DNA of 8,962 nt from an uncultured Sphingomonadales bacterium (lineage in GTDB: Bacteria > Pseudomonadota > Alphaproteobacteria > Sphingomonadales > Sphingomonadaceae), in NCBI GenBank assembly GCA_937898535.1, contig CALDKP010000412.1, positions 1 through 8,962 of the forward strand, given 5' to 3'. Positions 1 through 6,642 of the stretch are shown one piece after another. Every line of letters begins with the position of its first letter. The first letter of the stretch is position 1. Under the pieces are notes generated by a model. It was not told the origin of the DNA and did no database searches. It saw only the letters and a program-made list of their open reading frames with translations. The position numbers were made by a program, and so were the translations under genes.

Positions 1-455
1 GTCGGCAGACCAATCCAATGCTTGTTATTTAAGAAATAAAAAATGGCTGAAAGTGAGAGAAAAATACCTGCAGATGAACTCAAAAATAGACGAAAATCTG
101 TTTCTCCTAAAACAGAAACGACTATAATCTGAACAAAGCCGATGATTAGTAAAACACTTGGGAACCGGTTGGATTTTCGGGTGAGACCTCGGTCTGCAAA
201 ACTTAATGATTTGATCGATGAAGATAATAATAATAATGCCTCACCTAACGGGCTGCCAAGGCCGTCACTAGCTTCAAAAGCCTGCAATAAGAATAGGTTA
301 CCCAAAAGCGCCACAGCGTTGGCAACTAAAAAAATATACACTGTGCGCGTTTTTATATGTATCACGAGGAGGCAGATCGAGAACATCACAAGCTCCCCCA
401 TAAGGAGGTACTGAAACATCGAAGCCGTAGCTACAAAATCATTATTTGACGTCAT
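1..455 (-). CDS. Polytopic membrane protein, N-terminal part only (runs off left edge)
   Basis: An open frame starts at the ATG at 455-453 and stays open for 151 codons to the window edge, so the C-terminus is not visible. The start is forced: an in-frame TAA lies three codons upstream. A G-rich stretch about 13 bases upstream is only a weak ribosome site. The visible part is strongly hydrophobic, with likely membrane segments near residues 17-34, 41-60, 75-88, 98-117 and 123-142. A basic loop (ADRGLTRKSNRF) lies before the fourth. No enzymatic motif is seen. It follows the HD-GYP-like gene by 62 bases on the same strand. This multi-helix head resembles sensor modules that precede GGDEF or kinase domains, which would suit the neighbour, but that is inference and the deciding domain is outside the window. 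Codon use is AT-rich, with four consecutive TTA leucine codons. I do not recognise the family. Confidence 0.72.
   Translation of the reverse strand, partial: MTSNNDFVATASMFQYLLMGELVMFSICLLVIHIKTRTVYIFLVANAVALLGNLFLLQAFEASDGLGSPLGEALLLLSSSIKSLSFADRGLTRKSNRFPSVLLIIGFVQIIVVSVLGETDFRLFLSSSAGIFLSLSAIFYFLNNKHWIGLP
224..237. repeat. Short TAA/TTA trinucleotide repeat inside the left membrane gene
   Basis: The plus strand shows about four tandem TAA units, read on the minus strand as four successive TTA leucine codons in a hydrophobic segment. Because the unit is three bases, a change in copy number would add or remove leucines without shifting frame. It is a small slippage-prone tract and a marker of the AT-rich codon use here. 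Confidence 0.6.
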
Positions 456-517
456 CTTGAACCATTATCCCCAAGCATAGCTTCAACAGTTGCACGAAGT
501 TTGCAACCGACGCCCTG

Positions 518-1684
518 TCATGAATCATCCCGCCAAACATCTGCTATCGCTGCAAATGCCATTTGCTCTTCCAGGAAGGCGTTCACTACCGTTGGATCAA
601 GCCTGTTACCTGCCATTTTGGTAATCTCGTCGATAGCCTGTTTGTGCGTCCATGATCGCTTCCAAGGCCGTTTGCTTGTAAGCACGTCATACACATCTGC
701 CAAAGCCATCAGCTGGACTGATTGGGGGGCACTATCACCCGGCGAGCTGGAGCCTTGGTCAAGACCTTCCAAAAGTTCGGTACTTCCATCGGCGGCATAT
801 TTTGGATCATATTTCGATGCACCAACCTTAAACAACAGGTCCATCTGTGCATCTAGGTCTGGCATCGTTAACCAGCCCTTCGGCCTTAGATTATCGATCA
901 GTAAACCAACATATTTCTTCTTCCGAAGAATACTGTTTCCGGCCTCGCTATCTCGCGCCTGCGACAATGCGATAAGGCTATCCAGGGATGCTCTTTCGGT
1001 ATCAAGACGAAGCGTGCGTTCCTTGTTCCAGAGTTTTTGGAACTGAAAGTTTGTAACCGCATTCAGCAGAACAAAGAAGGACGCCCCGATGACCAGCCAA
1101 AGCAACACTGGCATTCCGCTATCATCAACTAAACTGAATTTATATGCATATTTATCTTGGCCGCTAATCGAAACAATTCGCGTTATAACGAGAGCAATCG
1201 GTCCAAGCGCGGCCAATATAGCGAATAAAAGATGAATAGATTTCGATTTGCGAAAAATTTTGATCAATTCCAGTATCAACAATATCTGTGTCGCGATAGC
1301 GGATGTGAATATTAAGCAGGCATAGGCACTGCTCGGCCCCACAAGAACACGCCCAAAAAAAACCAGGCACAAAAATATCGCGCCGCGCCAAAGAATTTTT
1401 GCAAACGGAGGCGCTCCGAATATCTTCTTTTTTTCTTCGAGCAGCTCCTGCCTTACGGACAGGGGCAGCAGTATGAGGGCCGTGCTTGCAAAAACCTCGA
1501 ACGCGAAATGCACGCCACTCAGATAAGCTGCAATACATAGCACTATGATGAGGGAAAGGGTTAGTGGCCTGAAGACGGACGTAGCGGTAGTGAATTGCGC
1601 TCGTTCCGCGGTCAGATAGGGTAACAGCAACCCCGCAGCATAAGCAGCAACAAAAAAATACAGAACAGAGCTTGGTTCCAACAT
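518..1684 (-). CDS. Seven-helix membrane protein with degenerate HD-GYP-like domain
   Basis: 388 residues. The first ~215 are hydrophobic, with about seven membrane segments (near 6-25, 41-58, 60-78, 100-117, 119-143, 149-171, 192-213). A short charged linker follows, then a cytoplasmic tail that aligns by eye to HD-GYP domains, which hydrolyse cyclic di-GMP. The domain's first helices are recognisable (residues 234-262, LDSLIALSQARDSEAGN), as is its last part (325-386, LMALADVYDVLTSKRPWK, then DPTVVNAFL). The middle is not: the expected FK..APLHDIGKVGIPD is replaced by FKVGASKYDPKYA, and the HHE.WDGSGYP block is absent, with only ~30 residues where about 80 or more are usual. The first metal-site His (ETGNH) is Ser251. 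Phosphodiesterase activity is therefore unlikely; it may bind nucleotide or protein partners, or be a decaying gene. GAGGAAAG lies about 10 bases before the ATG. Confident on the domain, unsure of its role. Confidence 0.85.
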   Translation of the reverse strand: MLEPSSVLYFFVAAYAAGLLLPYLTAERAQFTTATSVFRPLTLSLIIVLCIAAYLSGVHFAFEVFASTALILLPLSVRQELLEEKKKIFGAPPFAKILWRGAIFLCLVFFGRVLVGPSSAYACLIFTSAIATQILLILELIKIFRKSKSIHLLFAILAALGPIALVITRIVSISGQDKYAYKFSLVDDSGMPVLLWLVIGASFFVLLNAVTNFQFQKLWNKERTLRLDTERASLDSLIALSQARDSEAGNSILRKKKYVGLLIDNLRPKGWLTMPDLDAQMDLLFKVGASKYDPKYAADGSTELLEGLDQGSSSPGDSAPQSVQLMALADVYDVLTSKRPWKRSWTHKQAIDEITKMAGNRLDPTVVNAFLEEQMAFAAIADVWRDDS

Positions 1685-2060
1685 TCTCCAGCCCTTTCCT
1701 CAGCCAATGAACATAAATTTTACATGATTTTACCTACTTTATAGTACAAAAGCGCGGGATCTTTTATTTCGAATTTTTTATCTAACGGCCGTTTATTTTA
1801 ATTTATTTTTATAATGAAAACATAGGTTTACATTTGTTGCTATTGCTTGGCCTCAGTACCGTTTGTCGGTCATCAGAGCACTTGTCACTGATGCAGGCAA
1901 ATTTAGTTCTGCGACTAAGGCGCCGCGGTTGGGTTGTCTCCTGATAGTCCGCTTTGCCCAATCGTCGATTCAAAAACTGCGGTCCGCTCCCGGCCGAAAT
2001 GCCGCCCTTCAGTAAAATGCGTATCCTTCTAGTGGCCATTCCGGCCAAAGGAGAAGTGAG
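1685..2060. other. Non-coding spacer, AT-rich left half
   Basis: No convincing gene lies in these 376 bases. Bases about 1715-1830 are extremely AT-rich and probably contain the promoter of the minus-strand membrane gene starting at 1684, but no clear paired -35/-10 set could be fixed. A 10-bp palindrome AACGGCCGTT sits at 1784-1793. A TATAAT occurs on the plus strand at 1810-1815 without a matching -35. From about 1830 the base content returns to that of the rest of the window and leads into the integrase remnant. GGCC...GGCC at 2035-2047 sits just before that remnant's ribosome site. Confidence 0.6.
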
Positions 2061-2495
2061 ATGGGTATTTCTAATCTCGTTCCTATTGCGCATGAACGTA
2101 GACCATGGAATGCTGGAAGCTTGGTAGGCGCTAAGCGGCCACTCAAACCTTGCGATGTCCGGGCAATTCGCTTCTTTCTAACATCGGAGAATGCGCGATC
2201 AGGCGCTTTTCGACCTAGCGACTGGCAGCAAATTAAGGGGGTACGATGTCATAAAACTAAAGATTCGTGATGCCATGAGCGAAGGTAGCATTCGAAACCG
2301 CGCAACGGTCGTTCAACAAAAACCGGACGCTCCGTACAATGTGAATTGATGGCAGATTGCCGGATGAGCCTTCTGGCTTGGCTTGAAAGACGCGGCGGGT
2401 CCTTAGATGACTTTGTTTTTCCAAGTCGCGTTAACTGCGTCGGGCACCTCAGTGCGCGGCGATACACTCGTCTTGTCGACGAATGGGTACAGTGA
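2061..2495 (+). pseudogene. Decayed tyrosine recombinase/integrase (two frameshifts, C-terminus lost)
   Basis: The start is well preserved: AGGAG at 2049-2053, then ATG at 2061 encoding MGISNLVPIAHERRPWNAG, which I recognise as the N-terminus of a small (~200 residue) site-specific recombinase family of sphingomonads and other proteobacteria. The match continues in three pieces. The starting frame runs to about 2190. The frame one base later runs from about 2194 to 2320 (RDQALFDLATGSKLRGYDVI, holding the likely first catalytic Arg of the family). The starting frame then returns from about 2322 (TGRSVQ, LLAWLERRGGSLDDFVFPSR, YTRLVDEWV) to a TGA at 2493-2495. The second shift sits in the A-run 2318-2322, where one A appears missing. 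The HSLRRT...LLGH...Tyr part expected next is not readable, only vague traces to about 2590. It cannot make active recombinase and marks an old mobile element. It is convergent with ggt. Confidence 0.85.
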
Positions 2496-2584
2496 TTGCA
2501 CTGGCCAGCGTACAGACCGCTTTACACTCCAAGCAAGGCACCATCGAGCCAGAAATGGCTCATATCGCGTTCTTCATTCCCCCG

Positions 2585-4333
2585 TCAGCGCGGTCGGCTC
2601 CGTTCCGGCGGAATCGCCTGTGCGCCGGGGCGTCTAGGGTCTGCAGCACCTAAAAATAGACCGTTTTCGATCATGATGGATTGTGCACTGCCCATTGTTT
2701 CATCGGATGTGATTGGGTGGCCCATGGCTTGCAATATGCGCACCGTATCGGGATTGAAATTTGGCTCAACGCGCAATTTATCGCTAGCATCTTGAAAGAT
2801 ACGCGGCTGGTGGGTTGCTTCTTCCACATTGAGATTGAAATCGACAACGTTGACGATCACTTGCATCACCGTGTCGATGATCGTGCTGCCTCCCGGCGTA
2901 CCGGTTACGAGCCAAGGCTTACCATTTTTCATAACAATTGTCGGCATCATCGTCGACAGCATCCGTTTCCCTGGAGCCATCGCATTGAGGGGTGGTGGCA
3001 AGCCGTCACGCAGGGCTTTTGCGGCTTGTGCATGCGAGAAGTTATTCATTTGATTGTTGAGCAGCACGCCCGTCCCTGCGATCATCACGCCCGAACCGAA
3101 ATCGGCGCCCAAAGTGTAGGTCGTTGACACCACATTGCCTTGGGCGTCCGCAACCGAGAAATGGGTTGTCGACGGGCTTTCATATTTTAATGGATCACCC
3201 ACGCCCATTTGCGTGACCGGCTTGGCTTTGTCGGGATCGATGAGCTTCGCGCGTGACAGGGCGTAGCTTTTTGAAATGAAGCCCTTGATCGGCGTCGTGA
3301 CGAAATCGGTATCTCCCAACACAGCATAGCGATCAGCATATCCCAACTTCATAGCTTCGGCCATGATGTGCAGCGACTTGGCCGAACCCACGCCGTTTTG
3401 TTTCAGGTCAAAATTCTCAACGATGTTGAGCATATTGAGCAACGTCGCACCGCCTGCGCTGGCTGGTGGTGCGGTTACGATATCAAGGCCACGATATGTC
3501 CCGCGCAATGGCTTACGCTCAATCGCGCGATAGGCGGCCAAATCTTCTATGGTAATCAACCCGCCATTGGCTTTCATGTCGGCGGCAAAACGTGCCGCGA
3601 CAGGACCCTTATAAAAACCATCCGCCCCGCGTTTTGCGATTTGCGTCAGTGTCCATGCAAGGTCTGGCTGCTTCAGCCTTTCCCCTGCCCGATATAGCGC
3701 GCCGTCAGGCTTGTAATAAGCGGCTTTGGCGGCAACACTGGTCGACAGGCGCTCTTTTCCCCAACCAAAAACAAAGGCTTCGTCCGGGGTAAGAACAACG
3801 CCGTCGCGGGCAAGCGCGATTGCGGGCGCAACAACGTCTGCCCAACGCAGCTTGCCGTATTTTTTATGCGCCATATGGAGGCCCGCAACAGTTCCGGGTA
3901 CCGATGGCGCGAGATAACCGCGACTGGCGATTTGCGATTCTTGCCCCTGATTATCTAAAAACATCGCAAGCGTTGCGGCCTTTGGTGCGACCGAACGGAA
4001 ATCGAAAAAGACTTGCTCTCCGCTCTCGGCATCATGCACGAGCATGAAGCCATCGCCACCGATATTACCCGCCCGCGGGAGCGTGACAGCCAAAGCAAAG
4101 CCAATGGCAACAGCGGCGTCCACCGCATTACCGCCACGGCGTAATATGTCCGCGCCAACTTCTGACGCGATTGCATTTTGCGACACCACCATGCCCTGTT
4201 CGCCAACGACGGGTGAATGGATGCTGGGATATTCGAGCAGCTGTTTCTTCTGCGCAATGACTGGGGATGCCGTCAACGCGACCATGGACAACAACATGAT
4301 GCCCGCACGTGACCATTTTCCGATAATCTTCAT
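2585..4333 (-). CDS. ggt: Gamma-glutamyltransferase (secreted, self-cleaving)
   Basis: 582 residues from the chosen ATG at 4333. A longer frame opens at 4393, but the 4333 start follows a strong Shine-Dalgarno and gives a clean Sec signal peptide (MKIIGKWSRAG, hydrophobic core, cleavage near VIA|Q at residue 27), so the enzyme should be periplasmic. GGTs release or transfer gamma-linked glutamate from glutathione and related peptides and cut themselves into two subunits before a catalytic Thr. Seen here: NIGGDGF and DFR (the Arg matching the substrate-carboxylate binder, ~residue 113), STTHFS with Thr389 as expected nucleophile (Thr391 in E. coli), LSTMMPT at ~459 and the oxyanion loop GTPGGS at ~478. 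The segment NNQMNNFSHAQAAKAL through AMAPGK corresponds to a lid loop, so transfer as well as hydrolysis is possible. It is last in the operon and coupled to dadA. The extreme C-terminus (after DPRRPGAQA) is an unusual charged tail beside the integrase scar. Confidence 0.95.
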   Translation of the reverse strand: MKIIGKWSRAGIMLLSMVALTASPVIAQKKQLLEYPSIHSPVVGEQGMVVSQNAIASEVGADILRRGGNAVDAAVAIGFALAVTLPRAGNIGGDGFMLVHDAESGEQVFFDFRSVAPKAATLAMFLDNQGQESQIASRGYLAPSVPGTVAGLHMAHKKYGKLRWADVVAPAIALARDGVVLTPDEAFVFGWGKERLSTSVAAKAAYYKPDGALYRAGERLKQPDLAWTLTQIAKRGADGFYKGPVAARFAADMKANGGLITIEDLAAYRAIERKPLRGTYRGLDIVTAPPASAGGATLLNMLNIVENFDLKQNGVGSAKSLHIMAEAMKLGYADRYAVLGDTDFVTTPIKGFISKSYALSRAKLIDPDKAKPVTQMGVGDPLKYESPSTTHFSVADAQGNVVSTTYTLGADFGSGVMIAGTGVLLNNQMNNFSHAQAAKALRDGLPPPLNAMAPGKRMLSTMMPTIVMKNGKPWLVTGTPGGSTIIDTVMQVIVNVVDFNLNVEEATHQPRIFQDASDKLRVEPNFNPDTVRILQAMGHPITSDETMGSAQSIMIENGLFLGAADPRRPGAQAIPPERSRPR

Positions 4334-5580
4334 GACCAAACTCCTCCCAGCAATCGCGCAGCCCGTTCGGCCGATCCCATCGCATATGTCCAACCCAGCA
4401 TGCCATGTCCTACGTTGATTGTAACCCTTGGCGCAATCTTCCTGATAATCGGAAGCGCGTTGGCCGTCATGGGGCGAATACCGGCCCAGCCCTGATATGA
4501 CGCTGCATAATCCGCGGCGCGCGGCAGAACGCCAGCTGCCGCCGATACCAAAGTCCCAAGTTGGCGTTGATCGACCCGAGTGTTTCTGACGCCCAATTCG
4601 GCAAGCCCCGCAACACGGATAGCACCATCAAGCGGACAGAAAACGACTTTTCTGGAGACATCGGTAATGCTCATCTTGGGCGATGCTTGCCCCGGAGCGG
4701 CCGTAAAGGAATAGCCCTTCATCGGCATCAGGGTCGCCCCAAGCCCATGTTTTTTCAGTAAATTGTTAGCGTCCATTCCGGCGCACATCACAAGCTGATC
4801 GCATGCGATAGTTTCGCCCGCCTTTGTAGTAACCATTACCGTGTCGCTATCAGCATTCCAGCTTTCAACTTCAGTCGCCAGCCGCACTTGCACACCATAT
4901 GCTTTGACCAACTGCGATAGCAGGGCATTGCAGAATTTGTGCGGGTCGCCCAGTTCCTCCCGCGGCGAATAAATAGCGCCGATAAAGCCGCCCGCGCGTT
5001 CAGCAAGCGCAGCTTCTTTGTTGACCGCCTCGTTGGGTGTCAGAATCTCCTGCTCGGCCCCGTGTTTTTGCCTGACCGAAACCATATCGCACGCCGATTT
5101 AAATGCCGCCGCGTCATCATAGACCAACATCTTACCAGCAGACTGATGCCCGAATTCGATCTTATGCTGTTCCAGCAAGGCATGCATGGCCAATTGAGAT
5201 TCAAGGCCCAATTGCAAACCCGCAAGGCTGTTTTCAAGGAACCGTTGGTGCGTGCAATTGCGCAGAAACGCCATGAACCAGGCAATTTGGCTTGGGTCTA
5301 AGTTCGGCCGTAAACGAAAGCTGGAATCCACACCCAAAGCAAGGGAAGGCAATCGTTTCAGCAAACTGTTGCTCGCCAGGGCGTCGGTATAGATATAGCT
5401 GAGTTGCGCACCATTTGCGAAAGAGGCACCGCTGCCCGCGATAGATGCGCGGTCAATGATGGTGACTTCAACGCCGCGTCGCGCCAGTGCATATGCAGTG
5501 GCTACACCCACCACCCCTGCACCCAAAACAATCGCGCGGCGAGGCAACACATCATCGCTGGAATTTTGGGACCGGATCAT
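4330..5580 (-). CDS. dadA: D-amino-acid dehydrogenase (DadA-like FAD oxidoreductase)
   Basis: 416 residues, close to the usual ~430 for DadA. DadA proteins oxidatively deaminate D-amino acids to 2-oxo acids and ammonia, passing electrons to the respiratory quinone pool at the inner face of the cytoplasmic membrane. The N-terminus has the FAD Rossmann motif GAGVVG (residues 20-25) with acidic D43 ending the second strand. DadA-like signatures follow: ASFANGAQLSYIY at ~52, the LRNC helix at ~110, MKGYSFT at ~290, GWAGIRPMT at ~365 and the closing FAD contact GHGMLGWTYAMGS near 393-405. These favour DadA over the related glycine oxidase or gamma-glutamylputrescine oxidase (PuuB), although the true substrate, for example D-hydroxyproline, cannot be read from sequence. 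Its TGA overlaps the ggt ATG by 4 bases. Only a weak GACGGG precedes its own ATG. No alanine racemase (dadX) is visible nearby. Confidence 0.9.
   Translation of the reverse strand: MIRSQNSSDDVLPRRAIVLGAGVVGVATAYALARRGVEVTIIDRASIAGSGASFANGAQLSYIYTDALASNSLLKRLPSLALGVDSSFRLRPNLDPSQIAWFMAFLRNCTHQRFLENSLAGLQLGLESQLAMHALLEQHKIEFGHQSAGKMLVYDDAAAFKSACDMVSVRQKHGAEQEILTPNEAVNKEAALAERAGGFIGAIYSPREELGDPHKFCNALLSQLVKAYGVQVRLATEVESWNADSDTVMVTTKAGETIACDQLVMCAGMDANNLLKKHGLGATLMPMKGYSFTAAPGQASPKMSITDVSRKVVFCPLDGAIRVAGLAELGVRNTRVDQRQLGTLVSAAAGVLPRAADYAASYQGWAGIRPMTANALPIIRKIAPRVTINVGHGMLGWTYAMGSAERAARLLGGVWS
4341..4348 (-). promoter_or_regulatory. ggt ribosome binding site inside dadA
   Basis: The minus strand reads GGGAGGAG, seven bases before the ATG at 4333-4331. 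It lies within the last codons of dadA. This strong site decides the ggt start in favour of 4333 over the in-frame ATG 60 bases upstream, and with the ATGA stop/start overlap supports translational coupling. Confidence 0.85.
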
Positions 5581-5630
5581 CCCGTCTAGCTAAAGATGCA
5601 CCCGACAAGAGCAAGCGTCGTTGCCGAACA

Positions 5631-5660
5631 ATAATACATCTCACCCATAACTTTGGGTTA
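5631..5660 (-). promoter_or_regulatory. Candidate LysR-controlled promoter before dadA-ggt
   Basis: In the 112-base gap between the regulator and dadA, the minus strand carries the palindrome ACCCA-AAGTTA-TGGGT (5658-5643), within which TAACCCAAAGTTA fits the T-N11-A consensus of LysR-type operators. Downstream is TATTAT (5636-5631), five of six matches to a -10 box, with no good -35, as expected for an activator-dependent promoter. The function is inferred from position and pattern only. Confidence 0.35.
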
Positions 5661-5692
5661 AGTATCTGAGTGCCGTTACACAGGCGCGCACA

Positions 5693-6574
5693 TTATGGCT
5701 GCAATGCCTTTTTGACCTCCTCAACGAACTGCAGCCCCAATCGCGACGGAGGTCTATCCTCCAGCCAGATGGCATGGACCCCGAACTGCATTTCCGGCGA
5801 AATGGAGAGTGCCTCCAGACCGTCGCTTGCCATTGATCGTGCCGTGAACTGATCAACGATCGCAATCCCCGACCCGAAACGCACCAAGGCGGCCGCGATA
5901 TAATAAGTGCTCACCGATATGATCTTGCGCACATCAACCTGCGCTTTTTCCAAAGTGGCTTCAATAAGATCGCCAATGGGACCGCTGCCGTTGACGCTGA
6001 TCATGTCCATGCCGCTCAGCTCGTTGAGTTTCAGCGAGGTTTTATCGGACGAAAACTTGCCCGGTTGGCAGATCAGATAAAGCCGCGCCGCCGATAGCTT
6101 TTCCAGTTTCAGTCTTGGGTGTTCTGCCGGATCATAGCCAATCGAAAGGTCGCACTCACGCTCATACAACGCGCGTGATGTGTCGTTATGGTGCAGGGTT
6201 TTGACGTCGAAGGTAACGTTGGGATATTTTGTGCGGAATGCCGCAATGGCGCGGGGTGCCACTTCAAGTCCCAGCGATGGTGCCACGCCTATCCGCAGAT
6301 GGCCCGTGCCTGTGTTGCGCAAATTGTTCGCGGTGACCTGCAGTGAGGAGATGCGGCTGAAGACCTCATCTACTTCACGAAACAGCGCATGCGCTTCGTC
6401 GGTCGGAACCAAACGTCCACGCACCAGATTGAACAGACTGATACCAAGCTGCGATTCGGTGTGCCGCAGTACCTTGCTGACTGCGGGCTGCGAAACATTC
6501 AATCCGCGCGCGGCCGCACTGATTGAGCCGTTTGCATAAACGGCGTGAAAAACTTCAATCTGCCTCAGTCTCAT
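5693..6574 (-). CDS. LysR-type transcriptional regulator
   Basis: 293 residues, the usual LysR length. The N-terminal winged helix-turn-helix is clear: MRLRQIEVFHAVY, GSISAAARGLNVSQPAVSKV at ~17-36 and the wing region LFNLVRGRLVPT at ~47-58, followed by a linker helix. The effector-binding domain runs from about residue 92 (LRIGVAPSLGLEVAPRAI) to the end, with the typical strand-helix pattern (ECDLSIGYDP, ALVRFGSGIAIVDQF). Such proteins bind a small-molecule inducer and usually activate adjacent genes. Here it is not divergent from its likely targets but sits between the receptor gene and dadA-ggt on the same strand, so it may control dadA-ggt from the promoter candidate just downstream, the receptor gene, or both. 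The ATG at 6574 matches the family start, but no Shine-Dalgarno is seen; a hairpin lies 9 bases upstream. The effector is unknown; an amino acid or peptide is inferred from context. Confidence 0.93.
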   Translation of the reverse strand: MRLRQIEVFHAVYANGSISAAARGLNVSQPAVSKVLRHTESQLGISLFNLVRGRLVPTDEAHALFREVDEVFSRISSLQVTANNLRNTGTGHLRIGVAPSLGLEVAPRAIAAFRTKYPNVTFDVKTLHHNDTSRALYERECDLSIGYDPAEHPRLKLEKLSAARLYLICQPGKFSSDKTSLKLNELSGMDMISVNGSGPIGDLIEATLEKAQVDVRKIISVSTYYIAAALVRFGSGIAIVDQFTARSMASDGLEALSISPEMQFGVHAIWLEDRPPSRLGLQFVEEVKKALQP

Positions 6575-6583
6575 TTGGACAAG

Positions 6584-6610
6584 TTAGCGGCGCAATTTCT
6601 GCGCCGCTAA
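6584..6610 (-). terminator. Perfect 11-bp hairpin between receptor gene and LysR gene
   Basis: The minus strand reads TTAGCGGCGCA, a five-base loop, then TGCGCCGCTAA: a perfect GC-rich stem. It lies 32 bases after the receptor stop and 9 bases before the LysR ATG. Position suggests termination or attenuation after the receptor gene, but the bases that follow (CTTGTCC) are not a U-tract, so a standard Rho-independent terminator is doubtful. It could instead be an mRNA-stabilising stem-loop, a block to LysR translation, or a protein binding site. Confidence 0.5.
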
Positions 6611-6642
6611 TTGCCAAGCAGTCGTCATGTCAGACCGCTTTA

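Noticed and set aside
501..1046. 181-codon plus-strand open frame
   Set aside because: It lies antisense to the HD-GYP-like gene, whose domain similarity is clear; the Ser/Arg-rich translation looks like a shadow.
1810..1815. TATAAT as a plus-strand promoter for the integrase remnant
   Set aside because: No -35 lies at the right distance and the surrounding stretch is so AT-rich that such a hexamer is expected by chance.
1809..2093. 94-codon minus-strand open frame
   Set aside because: It overlaps the integrase start on the other strand, has no recognisable motif, an Arg-rich low-information composition and no ribosome site; read as a chance frame.
2546..2561. GAGCCA-GAAA-TGGCTC stem as ggt terminator
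   Set aside because: The stem is only six base pairs and no U-tract follows in the ggt direction; it may be a chance repeat within the integrase remnant.
4334..4393. 20-residue N-terminal extension of ggt from the ATG at 4393
   Set aside because: It would place MDICDGIGRTG before the signal peptide and overlap dadA by 64 bases, whereas the 4333 start has a strong ribosome site and a normal signal peptide.
4330..5580. dadA gene product as gamma-glutamylputrescine oxidase (PuuB), suggested by the adjacent ggt
   Set aside because: The SFANGAQ, LRNC and GHGMLGWT motifs align with DadA, and no other putrescine-pathway gene is present.
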